Notes: generated by a model not told the origin, from the sequence alone. A DNA stretch of 64,000 nucleotides from Allotamlana fucoidanivorans (GCF_045788535.1 NZ_CP074074.1:3968001-4032000), one strand, 5' to 3'. Shown: positions 26,449 through 36,796, counted from the stretch's first letter. Program-made: numbers and translations.

Positions 26449-27120
26449 CTAGTTACTAATAATTATCTTTGGTAAATTTTCGTTAAACCACTTATACTTA
26501 TTAATAATCATGATGTGGGTACCATTAGGAATAACCATACAATTCTCAATGTATTTTATAGGAAAAACAGAATCGTGATCGCCATGTATATGCACAATAT
26601 TTGGATTATAAGTTTCTTGTTGCCAGCACACCATCTCTTTAATTGCCCAACTTAAATATGTATTATTATTTACAGAAAGGTATTTTTTATAAAGTTCAAC
26701 GCGCTTTGTCATGAGTTTTCCGAAAGCATATTTTTCAAAAATCTCAATTTTACTTGCTAAATGCGTTGGAACTAGTTTATAAGCACCTGTAGATTTTACC
26801 AACAACATTCTTGACGGTAGCTCATATTTACTTTTAACACTTGATACTATTATTAACTTTCTTACCTTAATCAACCGGGCTATTTCCTGTACCAAAACAC
26901 CCCCAAAAGACACGCCTAATAGCACAATATTTTCATGTTTAATATGTTGACACATCCTCCTAGCATAGGCACTTAGTGATTCATCCCCTAAGGGTATCAT
27001 CCATTCTAAATAATGAATATCAAATTGGTCTTTTGGTAAGTTTATATATTCAAATATCTTAGGACTAGCCGCCATACCAGGCATTAAATACACATGTATT
27101 ACCCCTTGAAACATAAGCAT
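26449..27120 (-). CDS. alpha/beta-fold hydrolase
   Basis: A 223-residue cytoplasmic hydrolase-fold protein. The nucleophile elbow is G-V-S71-F-G-G after the strand NIVLLGV, the acid loop is in HIHGDHDSVFP (about 193-203), and a histidine follows in PNGTHIMI (about 211). Together these give a plausible Ser-Asp-His triad. MPGMAASPKIFEYI near the N-terminus is the oxyanion region. The second methionine (residue 3) is an equally good start. The substrate is unknown; the short length and lack of lid suggest a small esterase/thioesterase-like enzyme. Confidence 0.8.
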   Translation of the reverse strand: MLMFQGVIHVYLMPGMAASPKIFEYINLPKDQFDIHYLEWMIPLGDESLSAYARRMCQHIKHENIVLLGVSFGGVLVQEIARLIKVRKLIIVSSVKSKYELPSRMLLVKSTGAYKLVPTHLASKIEIFEKYAFGKLMTKRVELYKKYLSVNNNTYLSWAIKEMVCWQQETYNPNIVHIHGDHDSVFPIKYIENCMVIPNGTHIMIINKYKWFNENLPKIIISN

Positions 27121-27159
27121 TTAACATTAATTTTACTTTCTGTTAACAATTATTTTTTG

Positions 27160-27177
27160 TACTTTTGCACAAAGTTA
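27160..27177. promoter_or_regulatory. back-to-back -7 boxes between hydrolase and GNAT genes
   Basis: TACTTTTG on the plus strand (27160-27167) and TAACTTTG on the minus strand (27170-27177) both match TAnnTTTG and lie two bases apart. They point towards the GNAT-like gene (ATG 27229) and the hydrolase gene (ATG 27120) respectively, with leaders of about 45-60 bases. Confidence 0.5.
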
Positions 27178-27228
27178 TAGAAATAGTATTCGCTATTTTA
27201 ATTTCCATAAATATAAAACAATAATAAG

Positions 27229-27525
27229 ATGGTTGAAGCTGCAGAATTAATTGACAATGATTTTTTACGTCAATACGAGATTAAAATTGATGGTCAATTA
27301 GCAAAAATTGAGTACTCATTACAAGAGCGAAAAATTTTTCTAACCAAACTAATTATTCCAGAAGACATTAACGATGAGGACTTTAAAAAAGACTTTTTAA
27401 AACTTGTTTTTGAGCAAATTGAAGAACGTAATTTAAGCGTTGTTCCTACAAGTCCTGAAATTGCAAAGTTTGTACGAAGCAACAGAAAGTACAAAAGAAT
27501 GCTACCCGTTGGTGTTAGAATTTAA
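27229..27525 (+). CDS. short GNAT-like N-acetyltransferase (YjdJ type)
   Basis: A 98-residue protein resembling the minimal YjdJ/Gcn5-related N-acetyltransferases of about 90-100 residues: IKIDGQLAKIEYSLQERKIFLTKLIIPEDI gives the central beta-strands, then a helix (DFLKLVFEQIEERNLSVVPTSPEIAKFVRSN) and the typical end with RKYKRMLPVGVRI. The substrate is unknown for the family. A terminator that also serves the convergent mtaB follows. Confidence 0.8.
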   Translation: MVEAAELIDNDFLRQYEIKIDGQLAKIEYSLQERKIFLTKLIIPEDINDEDFKKDFLKLVFEQIEERNLSVVPTSPEIAKFVRSNRKYKRMLPVGVRI

Positions 27526-27550
27526 TATTGTAAGATTCATTTGAAAAACT

Positions 27551-27583
27551 AAAAAACCGAAACTTAAATGTTTCGGTTTTTTT
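27551..27583. terminator. bidirectional terminator between GNAT gene and mtaB
   Basis: Stem AAAAACCGAAAC / GTTTCGGTTTTT with a 6-base loop, flanked by A and T runs. It overlaps the mtaB stop codon, so both convergent transcripts can end here. Confidence 0.85.
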
Positions 27584-28907
27584 ATGCTACTTTTTCCTCT
27601 TGAAAATTGAATCTTACCAATCCATCTTCATCTATATGAGTGAGTTCAACAACATGCAACGTGTTTACCAATTCAGGATTCCATGGTGCTTTCACTTTTA
27701 CATAATTTTCTGTAAATCCATGTATATAGCCCTCTTTATTTTCACTTTCAAATAGCACAGTGCGTTTGGTATTAAGTTGACTTTCATAAAACGCACGGCG
27801 TTTTTTTACTGATAAACCACGTAGCATTTTACTACGTTTACTTCTTACATTATTAGGAACCACACTATCCATGGTAGCCGCCTCTGTATTATCTCGTTCT
27901 GAATAGGTAAAAACATGGAGGTATGAAACATCTAAATCCACTAAAAAATTATAGGTTTCAAGAAATTGTTCATCGGTTTCCCCAGGAAAACCAACAATCA
28001 CATCAACCCCAATACAAGCATGTGGCATCACTTCCTTTATTTTTGCCACTCTATCAACATACAGTTCACGCATATAGCGACGTTTCATTTTTTTTAAAAC
28101 CGCATTAGACCCCGATTGCAAAGGCACATGGAAATGTGGCACAAATGCTCTAGATTTTGAAACTAAATCTATCGTCTCATTTTTTAGTAAATTAGGTTCT
28201 ATTGATGATATACGCAAGCGCTCAATCCCTGCTACTTGATCTAATTCTGTTACTAAATCAAGAAACGTATGTTCATGCTTTTTATTACCAAATTCGCCTT
28301 TACCATAATCTCCAATATTTACACCTGTTAAGACAATTTCCTTAATATTTTGTTCTGAAATTTCTTTGGCGTTTTTTAGTACATTTTGCATAGTATCACT
28401 CCTAGAAATACCTCTTGCCAGTGGAATGGTACAATACGTACATTTATAGTCACAACCATCCTGAACTTTTAAAAAAGCACGCGTTCTATCCCCAATAGAG
28501 TATGAGCCCACATAAAAATCGGCCTCTTCAATTTCACAAGAATGTACTTCTCCAAAATCATTTTTTGACAAATCATTCAAGTAATCGGTAATCTTAAATT
28601 TTTCTGTTGCCCCTAGTACCAAATCTACACCATTTACATCAGCTAATTCTTGAGGTTTTAGTTGCGCATAACACCCTACCGCTGCAACAAAAGCATTGGG
28701 ATTTACTTTTTGAGCCTGCTTCACAATAGTTTTAAAACGCTTATCGGCATTCTCTGTTACAGAACATGTATTAATTACATATATATCGGCTTTTTCAGCG
28801 AAATCAACCCTTTCAAATCCTTCATTGTGAAAATCTCTCGCAATAGTTGAGGTTTCCGAAAAATTCAACTTACAACCTAAAGTATAAAAAGCGACTTTTT
28901 TATTCAT
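27582..28907 (-). CDS. mtaB: tRNA t6A37 methylthiotransferase MtaB
   Basis: A 441-residue radical-SAM enzyme that adds a methylthio group to N6-threonylcarbamoyladenosine-37 in ANN-decoding tRNAs. The N-terminal UPF0004 domain carries the auxiliary cluster cysteines C12, C48 and C79 (TLGCKLN, NTCSVT, VGCYA); the radical-SAM motif is C152-x3-C156-x2-C159 (GCDYKCTYC); the C-terminal TRAM-like region follows (KRTVLFESENKEGYIHGFTENYVKV). The TLGCKLNFSE opening and length separate it from MiaB. It converges on the GNAT-like gene. Confidence 0.95.
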   Translation of the reverse strand: MNKKVAFYTLGCKLNFSETSTIARDFHNEGFERVDFAEKADIYVINTCSVTENADKRFKTIVKQAQKVNPNAFVAAVGCYAQLKPQELADVNGVDLVLGATEKFKITDYLNDLSKNDFGEVHSCEIEEADFYVGSYSIGDRTRAFLKVQDGCDYKCTYCTIPLARGISRSDTMQNVLKNAKEISEQNIKEIVLTGVNIGDYGKGEFGNKKHEHTFLDLVTELDQVAGIERLRISSIEPNLLKNETIDLVSKSRAFVPHFHVPLQSGSNAVLKKMKRRYMRELYVDRVAKIKEVMPHACIGVDVIVGFPGETDEQFLETYNFLVDLDVSYLHVFTYSERDNTEAATMDSVVPNNVRSKRSKMLRGLSVKKRRAFYESQLNTKRTVLFESENKEGYIHGFTENYVKVKAPWNPELVNTLHVVELTHIDEDGLVRFNFQEEKVA

Positions 28908-29041
28908 ATCTTTTTTATTTCCGTGAAAACAGAAAACTAATTACTTTTACATGCAGCATTGCAAATAGCAAAACGTAAACAACAAATTTCATTTACTATT
29001 ACGCTCCATAAGAGCCTGCAAATTTACAACTAATAAGTTAT

Positions 29042-30691
29042 ATGTTAAAACCTAATTCGAACGAAATAATTAACTATTTATCAATTAGTTGTGTTGTTTT
29101 TTTGCTTTTATCCTGTGGAAAGAAGACTAAACTAAATAGAGACCATTTAGTTTTTAGGTATAATGAATATGCCAATATTAACACCTTAGATCCAGCTTTT
29201 TCAAGAACATTACAAGACAACAACGTGTGCAATCAATTGTTTAATGGCCTAGTTCAGCTTGATGATCAATTAAACATTCTACCCTGTATAGCAAAGCGTT
29301 GGTCCGTTTCTGAAGATGGATTAACCTACAACTTTGTATTACGGAATGATGTATACTTTCATAAGCATCCGCTACTAGGCAAAGACTCTACCAGAACTGT
29401 AACACCAACAGACTTTGAATATAGTTTTAACCGTTTGAGAGATAACGAACTAGCTGCTCCCGGAAGCTGGGTTTTAAACAAAGTAGATAATTTTAAAGCA
29501 ATAAATGACTCAATTTTTGAAATCTATTTAAAACAACCTTTTCCTGCATTTATTGGCTTACTCACCATGAAATACTGCTCTGTAGTGCCTAAAGAAGTGG
29601 TAGAATATTATGGTATTGATTTCAGATCACATCCCGTTGGAACAGGTCCTTTTTATTTTAAGCGTTGGGAAGAAAATATTAAACTTGTTTTTAGGAGACA
29701 TAAAAACTATTTTGAAAAGGACGCAAACGGGCAAGCATTGCCCTATTTAGAAGCTGTAGCAGTAACCTTTTTACCCGATAAACAGAGTGAATTTCTTCAA
29801 TTTGCACAAGGTAATATTGATTACCTCTCAGGTCTAGATGCTTCGTATAAAGATGAACTCCTTACCGCCGATGGCCAATTAAGACGTAAATACAGTAATG
29901 CTGTAAACATTATAAAAGGCCCATATTTAAACACAGAATATCTTGGTTTTTATCTAGATTCTGAAACCCCTGAAATACAATCAGAAGCCATTAGAAAAGC
30001 CATAAATTATGGTTTTAATCGTAAAAAAATGATAACCTATTTGCGCAATGGCATTGGCAATCCTGCTCAAGGCGGCTTCATTCCTCTGGGTCTTCCTGGT
30101 TATTCAAAAACAAATGGATTTGCCTACAACCCACAATTAGCAAAGCAATTAGTTGAAACGTTTAAAACCGAAAGCGGTATATCCCACCCTGAAATCACAT
30201 TGGTAACCACCAGTAATTACCTTAGTTTTTGTGAATTTATTCAGCGTGAAATGGAAAAAGCCGGATTAAAGATGCATATTGATGTCATGCCAGAGGCTTC
30301 TTTACGGTCTGCTCGGTCAAATGGAAAAGTAGATATGTTTCGTAGCTCATGGATAGCCGATTATTTAGATGCCGAAAACTATCTTTCTATTTTTTATAGT
30401 AAAAATTTTGCCCCAGGCGGTTCCAACTACTTTCATTATAATAATAAACAGTTTGATTCGCTCTATAATCATGCATTCACCATTACTGATATAGAAAAGC
30501 GAAAACATCTTTATACAAAAATGGATTCTTTAGCTATGGATAAAGCCTTAATGGTACCTTTATACTATGATGAAGTTGTGCGGTTTACTCAAAAAAATGT
30601 GAAGGGATTAGGCGTAAACCCGATTAATCTTTTAGATTTAAAACGTGTACAGAAGGATACTTCTGTTTCTTTTCCAAAATCACACCCTTAA
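29042..30691 (+). CDS. ABC transporter substrate-binding lipoprotein, peptide family (SBP_bac_5)
   Basis: A 549-residue lipoprotein (lipobox LLLSC, cysteine near 25) of the OppA/DppA family: LDPAFSRTLQDNNVCNQLFNGLVQLDD, LTYNFVLRNDVYFHKHP and TPTDFEYSFNRLRD open the first lobe; ETPEIQSEAIRKAINYGFNRKKMI and GGFIPLGLPGY belong to the hinge and second lobe. It should bind a peptide or related ligand. No permease or ATPase gene is nearby, so it is an orphan binding protein here. Its 3' end overlaps the convergent YhhN-type gene by 68 bases. Confidence 0.9.
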   Translation: MLKPNSNEIINYLSISCVVFLLLSCGKKTKLNRDHLVFRYNEYANINTLDPAFSRTLQDNNVCNQLFNGLVQLDDQLNILPCIAKRWSVSEDGLTYNFVLRNDVYFHKHPLLGKDSTRTVTPTDFEYSFNRLRDNELAAPGSWVLNKVDNFKAINDSIFEIYLKQPFPAFIGLLTMKYCSVVPKEVVEYYGIDFRSHPVGTGPFYFKRWEENIKLVFRRHKNYFEKDANGQALPYLEAVAVTFLPDKQSEFLQFAQGNIDYLSGLDASYKDELLTADGQLRRKYSNAVNIIKGPYLNTEYLGFYLDSETPEIQSEAIRKAINYGFNRKKMITYLRNGIGNPAQGGFIPLGLPGYSKTNGFAYNPQLAKQLVETFKTESGISHPEITLVTTSNYLSFCEFIQREMEKAGLKMHIDVMPEASLRSARSNGKVDMFRSSWIADYLDAENYLSIFYSKNFAPGGSNYFHYNNKQFDSLYNHAFTITDIEKRKHLYTKMDSLAMDKALMVPLYYDEVVRFTQKNVKGLGVNPINLLDLKRVQKDTSVSFPKSHP

Positions 30692-31340
30692 CAATAAGTA
30701 ACATAGCAAGTCCGTAAAAAAACATAATGATTGTATCTTGAAAAGGCACATCTCCCCTAAATGTCTTTATCACCATGACCCCTTCTGAAATAAAAAAGCA
30801 GATTACACCATAAAACACAAATTTATAACTCGCATCATTCACACTACCCTTTCTTAAATAAGTAAGTTGAAACATAAGCAATGAGATGAAATAACTAATT
30901 ATTACGGGTAAAAAAAATGCATTTAAATAATCATAAACATAGCTTACTATAGCTAAAGTGTAAAGAAAAATGACTATTGAAAAAGGAATTAACCGAGATA
31001 CCCTAAAATCATTCTTATTAGAAAACCTAAAACTAAAAAATAATTTACCTAAGGTAAATAAAAGCAAACTTAAACCAAGACAAACTACATTTTCATGTGA
31101 TATTATAAGCATATCTCCCAGAAAAAAGACACTCAAACCCAGAAACATCCACCAAAAATTACGCTTATTATCCTCTTCCTGATGTGTTAAATAAAACACA
31201 ATAAGCAGCAGTATCACAGGGGCTTTAGAGATATATCTAAATGGAAATATAGGACAGTATAGTTTTACGAAAATATCTATAACCAGTACAAATAAAAACA
31301 CAAAAGTAAACTTTTGTTTATTGCTAATTAAGGCATTCAT
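30624..31340 (-). CDS. YhhN family membrane protein (lysoplasmalogenase-like)
   Basis: An integral membrane protein with about seven to eight hydrophobic helices. The open frame begins at 31382, but the first 14 codons (a basic stretch) look unlike the family start; from the ATG at 31340 (MNALISNKQKFTFVFLFVLV) the protein is 238 residues, the usual YhhN/TMEM86 length. The family pattern PVILLLIVFYLTH, then FFLGDMLI and ALxLFxLGKLFFSF, matches YhhN; animal members cleave lysoplasmalogen, while bacterial activity is uncertain. Its last 68 bases overlap the end of the convergent binding-protein gene. Confidence 0.75.
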   Translation of the reverse strand: MNALISNKQKFTFVFLFVLVIDIFVKLYCPIFPFRYISKAPVILLLIVFYLTHQEEDNKRNFWWMFLGLSVFFLGDMLIISHENVVCLGLSLLLFTLGKLFFSFRFSNKNDFRVSRLIPFSIVIFLYTLAIVSYVYDYLNAFFLPVIISYFISLLMFQLTYLRKGSVNDASYKFVFYGVICFFISEGVMVIKTFRGDVPFQDTIIMFFYGLAMLLIVKGVILEKKQKYPSVHVLNLKD

Positions 31341-31527
31341 AGCGTGTTTTTGGGGCTTTCTCAAAGCTAAATACAGCTTCAAATCTAGGTCGAAATATAA
31401 AAATTATTTCAGAATTAAACCTATACACATGAGATTTTGAACACACCACATATTAATTATGCAGAAACCTCATTAAATAAGCGCTTAAAATGTAAATTAT
31501 TTATAATCTATATAGCGTAAAAAAATG

Positions 31528-31535
31528 TATTTTTG
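31528..31535 (+). promoter_or_regulatory. -7 promoter box of purL
   Basis: TATTTTTG matches TAnnTTTG and would start transcription near 31539, about 29 bases before the purL ATG at 31568. A -33 TTG at the expected spacing is not obvious. Confidence 0.5.
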
Positions 31536-31567
31536 CGTTTTCTTAAACACACACAAATCAATACATA

Positions 31568-34500
31568 ATGATTCATTTCTTTGGAAACGTTAATAGCAAA
31601 GTATTTGCTGTTCAAACAACAAAAGAATTATCAACAGAAACTATTTCAAAATTAACATGGCTTTTTGGCAATCAACCTAAGTTAGAGCAAGCATCATTGG
31701 ATGCTTTTTTTGTTGGTCCTCGCGCTGCTATGATTACCCCTTGGAGTACCAATGCCGTTGAAATTACTCAAAACATGGGGATTCAAGGCATTATTAGAAT
31801 TGAAGCGTTTGAAGTGGTGGCAGAAGATTTCAAAGATTTTGACCCCATGATTTCTGAAAAATTTAACGGCTTAAATCAAGATTCTTTTACTATTAACATT
31901 GAACCAGAACCCATTCTTGATATTAAAGATATTGCCGCCTACAACATTCAGGAAGGTCTTTCTTTAAGTGATGAAGAGGTAGACTATTTAGAAAATGTTT
32001 CTAAGAAAATTGGGCGTCCTTTAACCGATTCTGAGGTTTTCGGATTTTCACAAGTAAATAGTGAGCACTGTCGCCACAAAATTTTCAACGGAACCTTTGT
32101 TATTGACGGTGAAGAAAAACCAACCTCATTATTCAAATTAATCAGAAAAACATCTGAAACTAATCCAAACTCTATTGTTTCAGCCTATAAAGATAACGTA
32201 GCCTTTATTGAAGGCCCAAAAGTAGAACAATTTGCTCCTAAACGTGCCGATGTTCCTGATTTTTACACCACTAAAGATTTTGATTCTGTTATTTCATTAA
32301 AAGCAGAAACCCACAACTTCCCAACAACAGTAGAGCCTTTTAACGGAGCCGCAACGGGTTCTGGGGGTGAAATTCGTGATCGTTTAGCTGGAGGAAAAGG
32401 ATCCCTTCCATTAGCTGGAACAGCTGTTTATATGACATCTTACTCCCGTTTAGAAGAAAACAGACCATGGGAAAAAGCGGTTGAAGAACGCGATTGGTTA
32501 TACCAAACCCCCATGGATATTTTAATAAAAGCGTCAAATGGTGCTTCAGATTTCGGGAACAAATTTGGGCAACCCTTAATCTGTGGTTCTGTATTAACTT
32601 TTGAACATGAAGAAGATGCACGCAAACTTGGTTTTGATAAAGTTATCATGCAAGCTGGCGGAATTGGTTATGGTAAAAAAGAACAAGCTTTAAAAGACAC
32701 CCCAAAAACAGGTGATAAAATTGTTATTCTAGGTGGTGAAAACTACCGTATTGGGATGGGCGGCGCTGCCGTATCAAGTGCCGATACTGGTGAATTTGCT
32801 TCAGGTATCGAATTAAATGCGGTGCAACGTTCTAACCCCGAAATGCAAAAACGTGCTGCTAATGCGGTTCGTGGGATGGTAGAAAGCGATGACAACTTTA
32901 TCGTTTCTATTCATGATCATGGGGCAGGCGGACACTTAAACTGTTTATCAGAATTGGTGGAAGATACTGGTGGAAAAATTGATTTAGATGCGCTTCCTGT
33001 TGGAGACCCAACACTTTCAGACAAAGAAATTATTGGTAACGAATCTCAAGAACGTATGGGATTGGTTATTGGTGAAAAACATATTGAAACATTACAACGT
33101 ATTGCTGAGCGCGAGCGCTCGCCAATGTACACGGTAGGTGATGTAACAGGAGATGACCGATTTACGTTTGAATCAAAATCAAACGGTCGCAAGCCCATGG
33201 ATTTAGCCATGGAAGATATGTTTGGCAGCTCGCCAAAAACAGTCATGACAGACAAAACAGTTAACAGAAATTATAGTGATGTAAGTTATATTTCTAATAA
33301 ATTCTATGATTACTTAGATCAGGTTTTACAACTGGAAGCCGTAGCTTGTAAAGATTGGTTAACCAATAAAGTAGACCGCTGTGTTGGTGGTAAAGTTGCT
33401 AAACAACAATGTGTTGGACCATTACAACTACCTCTTAACAATGTTGGGGTTATGGCGTTAGACTTTAAAGGTAAAGAAGGTATTGCAACCTCTATTGGGC
33501 ACTCCCCTATTTCTGGTTTAATTAACCCAGTGGCAGGTAGTAGAAACTCTATTACGGAGTCGTTAACCAATATTATCTGGGCTCCGTTAAAAGACGGATT
33601 ACAATCGGTATCCCTTTCTGCAAACTGGATGTGGCCTTGTAAAAATGAAGGTGAAGATGCCCGTTTATACGAAGCTGTTGAAGCCGTTTCTGAATTTGCT
33701 ATCGACTTAGGTATCAATGTCCCAACGGGTAAAGATTCCTTATCAATGAAGCAAAAGTATCCGAATGAAGATGTTATTGCGCCTGGTACGGTTATCATTT
33801 CGGCTGCAGGTAGCTGTAACGACATTAATAAAGTGGTAGAACCAGTATTTAAAAAACAGGCAGGTGCTATTTACTACATCAACATTTCTCAGGATAGTTT
33901 TAAACTTGGTGGAAGTTCATTTGCTCAGGTTATTAATAAAATAGGTAAAGATGCACCGAATATAAATGATGCCACTTATGTAAAAACCGTTTTCAATACC
34001 ATTCAAAATTTAATTAAACACGAACAAATTGTTGCTGGTCATGACGTCGCTTCCGGTGGATTAGTGACTACTTTATTAGAAATGTGTTTTGCTGATACGC
34101 ATACAGGAGCCGAGTTAGATATAACAGCTTTAGCTGAAAAAGATTCGTTTAAAGTTTTATTTGCCGAAAATGCAGGTATCGTTATTCAAGCGAAAGATAC
34201 CTCCGTAGAAAAAGTTTTATCTGAAGCCAGTATTGAATTTTTCAATATCGGTAAAGTGACTGATTCTGATACGCTAAGCATTATTAACGGAACAGAAGTA
34301 TTTACCATGATGGTATCTCGTTTGCGTGATGTTTGGTACAAAACCTCATACTTATTAGACCAAAAACAAACGGCAAACGGATTAGCACAAGATCGTTTTG
34401 ATAATTATAAAAATCAACCACTTCAGTATATCTTCCCTAAACATTTTACAGGAAAGCGTCCTGAATTAAATAGCAAAAGACCAAAAGCTGCTATATTACG

Positions 34501-35224
34501 TGAAAAGGGAAGTAACTCAGAACGTGAAATGGCAAATGCTATGTATTTAGCTGGTTTTGATGTAAAAGACGTACATATGACCGATTTAATTTCTGGTCGT
34601 GAAACTCTTGAAGATATTCAGTTTTTAGGAGCTGTGGGAGGCTTCTCTAATTCAGACGTTTTAGGTTCTGCTAAAGGTTGGGCTGGTGCCATTAAGTACA
34701 ACGAAAAGGCCAATAAAGCTATTCAGGATTTCTTTAACAGAGAAGACACCTTATCGATTGGAATTTGTAATGGCTGTCAACTGTTTATGGAGTTGGAAGA
34801 AATTAACCCAGACCACAAAGTGCATGGAAAAATGCTTCATAACGATTCTCATAAACACGAAAGTTCATTTACTTCTGTAAAAATTCAGGAAAACAACTCC
34901 ATTATGCTTTCAACATTGGCTGGTAGTACTTTAGGGGTTTGGATTTCGCATGGCGAAGGTAAATTTAGCCTTCCTTACGGTGAAGATCAATATCATATAG
35001 TGGCTAAATATGGTTACGAAGGGTATCCGCATAATCCTAATGGATCAGATTTTAACACCGCTATGATGTGTGATAAAACAGGGCGTCACTTAGTAACTAT
35101 GCCGCATATTGAGCGTTCTACCTTCCAATGGAACTGGGCTAATTACCCTGATGGCAGACAAGACGACGTAACTCCTTGGTTAGAAGCTTTTGTTAATGCC
35201 AGACTTTGGATAGAAAAGCACTAA
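31568..35224 (+). CDS. purL: phosphoribosylformylglycinamidine synthase, large single-chain form
   Basis: A 1218-residue enzyme that converts FGAR, ATP and glutamine to FGAM in purine synthesis. An N-terminal PurS-like domain (to about 150) and linker with SEHCRHKIFNG precede two AIRS-like synthetase halves (SLKAETHNFPTTVEPFNGAATG with the ATP/substrate residues, VSGHDxASGGL-like AGHDVASGGLVTTLLEM) and a C-terminal class I glutaminase domain with nucleophile C1067 in GICNGCQ and the histidine in SHGEG. This is the fused form, not the PurS/L/Q split form. It stands alone with its own promoter and terminator; purB is elsewhere in the window. Confidence 0.97.
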   Translation: MIHFFGNVNSKVFAVQTTKELSTETISKLTWLFGNQPKLEQASLDAFFVGPRAAMITPWSTNAVEITQNMGIQGIIRIEAFEVVAEDFKDFDPMISEKFNGLNQDSFTINIEPEPILDIKDIAAYNIQEGLSLSDEEVDYLENVSKKIGRPLTDSEVFGFSQVNSEHCRHKIFNGTFVIDGEEKPTSLFKLIRKTSETNPNSIVSAYKDNVAFIEGPKVEQFAPKRADVPDFYTTKDFDSVISLKAETHNFPTTVEPFNGAATGSGGEIRDRLAGGKGSLPLAGTAVYMTSYSRLEENRPWEKAVEERDWLYQTPMDILIKASNGASDFGNKFGQPLICGSVLTFEHEEDARKLGFDKVIMQAGGIGYGKKEQALKDTPKTGDKIVILGGENYRIGMGGAAVSSADTGEFASGIELNAVQRSNPEMQKRAANAVRGMVESDDNFIVSIHDHGAGGHLNCLSELVEDTGGKIDLDALPVGDPTLSDKEIIGNESQERMGLVIGEKHIETLQRIAERERSPMYTVGDVTGDDRFTFESKSNGRKPMDLAMEDMFGSSPKTVMTDKTVNRNYSDVSYISNKFYDYLDQVLQLEAVACKDWLTNKVDRCVGGKVAKQQCVGPLQLPLNNVGVMALDFKGKEGIATSIGHSPISGLINPVAGSRNSITESLTNIIWAPLKDGLQSVSLSANWMWPCKNEGEDARLYEAVEAVSEFAIDLGINVPTGKDSLSMKQKYPNEDVIAPGTVIISAAGSCNDINKVVEPVFKKQAGAIYYINISQDSFKLGGSSFAQVINKIGKDAPNINDATYVKTVFNTIQNLIKHEQIVAGHDVASGGLVTTLLEMCFADTHTGAELDITALAEKDSFKVLFAENAGIVIQAKDTSVEKVLSEASIEFFNIGKVTDSDTLSIINGTEVFTMMVSRLRDVWYKTSYLLDQKQTANGLAQDRFDNYKNQPLQYIFPKHFTGKRPELNSKRPKAAILREKGSNSEREMANAMYLAGFDVKDVHMTDLISGRETLEDIQFLGAVGGFSNSDVLGSAKGWAGAIKYNEKANKAIQDFFNREDTLSIGICNGCQLFMELEEINPDHKVHGKMLHNDSHKHESSFTSVKIQENNSIMLSTLAGSTLGVWISHGEGKFSLPYGEDQYHIVAKYGYEGYPHNPNGSDFNTAMMCDKTGRHLVTMPHIERSTFQWNWANYPDGRQDDVTPWLEAFVNARLWIEKH

Positions 35225-35244
35225 ACCAACAATCTATATTTTAG

Positions 35245-35273
35245 AAAAAGCCTTTATAAAAAAGGCTTTTTTT
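35245..35273 (+). terminator. terminator after purL
   Basis: Stem AAAAAGCCTT / AAGGCTTTTT with a short A-rich loop followed by Ts, 21 bases after the purL stop codon. Confidence 0.85.
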
Positions 35274-35302
35274 ATTTGATTATATTTTGATATTTTTCTT
35301 TC

Positions 35303-36733
35303 ATGAAAGAAAACATCTTGAAAATCCTACTTTTTTGCTCTTGCTTTTACCTAACAGTGAAATCAAATGCATATTCAGCAAATAAAGTCACGCGTTACTT
35401 TTTTAAAAACGGTAATATTTCCATTGAAGAATGGTACGGAACAGACGATAAAATTGATAGCCTAAAAACATATTATAAAAGTGGCTCACTAAACGAAATT
35501 TATTATTACAAGAAAGGCATGCTGAATGGTTTAGGGTATAGCTTTGACAAAACAGGTAAAAAAACCACCACATGGGAATTTAAAAAAGGAAGAACCATTA
35601 AACGTCTTAATCACACTTTAAGCTTTGATAATTTAACTGAACCAGCTGTTAAACGTCTTTTTGATAAACTTAGTGAGTTAAACAAGGTAATATTAGATAA
35701 TGCCGAAAATCATGAGGCTCGTTTGAGAAGAGCTCAGATTAGAATGGAACTTGGTAATAAGGTTTTAGCTTTAGATGATTTTTTAGACTTGAAGATCAAT
35801 TTTATTGGCTAAAAAAGTCAGGATATACTCTTAAAAAAGATTTTTTAGCCGCTTTTTATGGTAACCTCGGACAAGTTTATTCCATGTTAGAACAGCCTGA
35901 TAAAGCCTTACACTATCAATACAAAAATTTGTTATTAACTTCCGAGGAAATCAAGACAAAAAAGGATGAAGTGAGACACATGGTTTCTACTTACAATTTG
36001 GGTTCATCATTATATAATATGGAAGCCTACAGGCTTTCGCTTCATTATTTAAATATCGTTTTAAAAAAATGGAAAAAACATGGTTTTGCGAACCGAACAA
36101 TTGCAGCTGTATACACCGACTTAGGTATGTTTAAACAAGCACTAATTCATGCAGAAACTGCTTTTCCAAAGGAAGATACCATAAATGCACATAGCTATAA
36201 AAACCAACAAAAGATCTCAGGACAATAAGAGGGTGGTTATATTATAAAACTGGTGATACAGATAAGGACATTATCGATTTGACGGAAGCCGTTGAAATAA
36301 ACCTAAAAATGCTTATGCACACAGATACTTGGGAGTTATTTATCATGACCTAGGAAATCATAAATTGGCTTGTAAACACCTACAAAAAGCTAAAAGTTTA
36401 CATTATGAGGATTATAAAGACGCAAATAATTTAGACATATATATAAAAGGTTCTTGTGATAATGAACCTGTCGAAATTGAAGAAAATAACACCTATGCTA
36501 AATTACTAAAAGCCCCGTACATCTCGCCAAACCCAACCAAAGAACAATTTTCAGTTAAAAACTTACCGTTTGAGGTGTTCAACTATACTATTCATGATAT
36601 GTTTTCCAAGAAAGTTTTACAAGGGCAAACAACAGACAATACTATTAATATCTCAAGATTACCCAGCAGAGTATATTACGTACATATTGTTCAAGATGAA
36701 CTAAATCAAAAACTCCTTTTAATTAAAGAGTAA
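35303..36733 (+). pseudogene. broken MORN/TPR protein with T9SS C-terminal sorting domain
   Basis: Three open frames in a row (35303-35812, 35884-36228, 36329-36733) read as one protein of about 477 residues: a signal peptide, a MORN-type region (RYFFKNGNISIEEWY, SGSLNEIYYYKKGMLNGLGY), TPR-like helices, and a type IX secretion sorting tail (PNPTKEQFSVKNLP to KLLLIKE). Each switch is explained by one missing base: near 35788 (DFLD-F-EDQFYWLKK needs one more T in GACTT), near 36226 (after SGQ, restoring RGWLYYKTGDTDKD), and near 36303 (EIN-P-KNAYAHRYLG needs one more C). No other stops occur, so decay is very recent, or these are sequencing errors. Confidence 0.8.
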
Positions 36734-36756
36734 AGTTTTTCATTACTTTATAAAAG

Positions 36757-36796
36757 CGAAAAACACTTTGCATATTAAAAAGCAAAGTGTTTTTCT
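36757..36796. terminator. bidirectional terminator after T9SS pseudogene
   Basis: Stem GAAAAACACTTTGC / GCAAAGTGTTTTTC with a 10-base A/T loop. It lies between the broken T9SS gene and the convergent pfl operon end (MFS stop at 36823) and can serve both. Confidence 0.85.
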
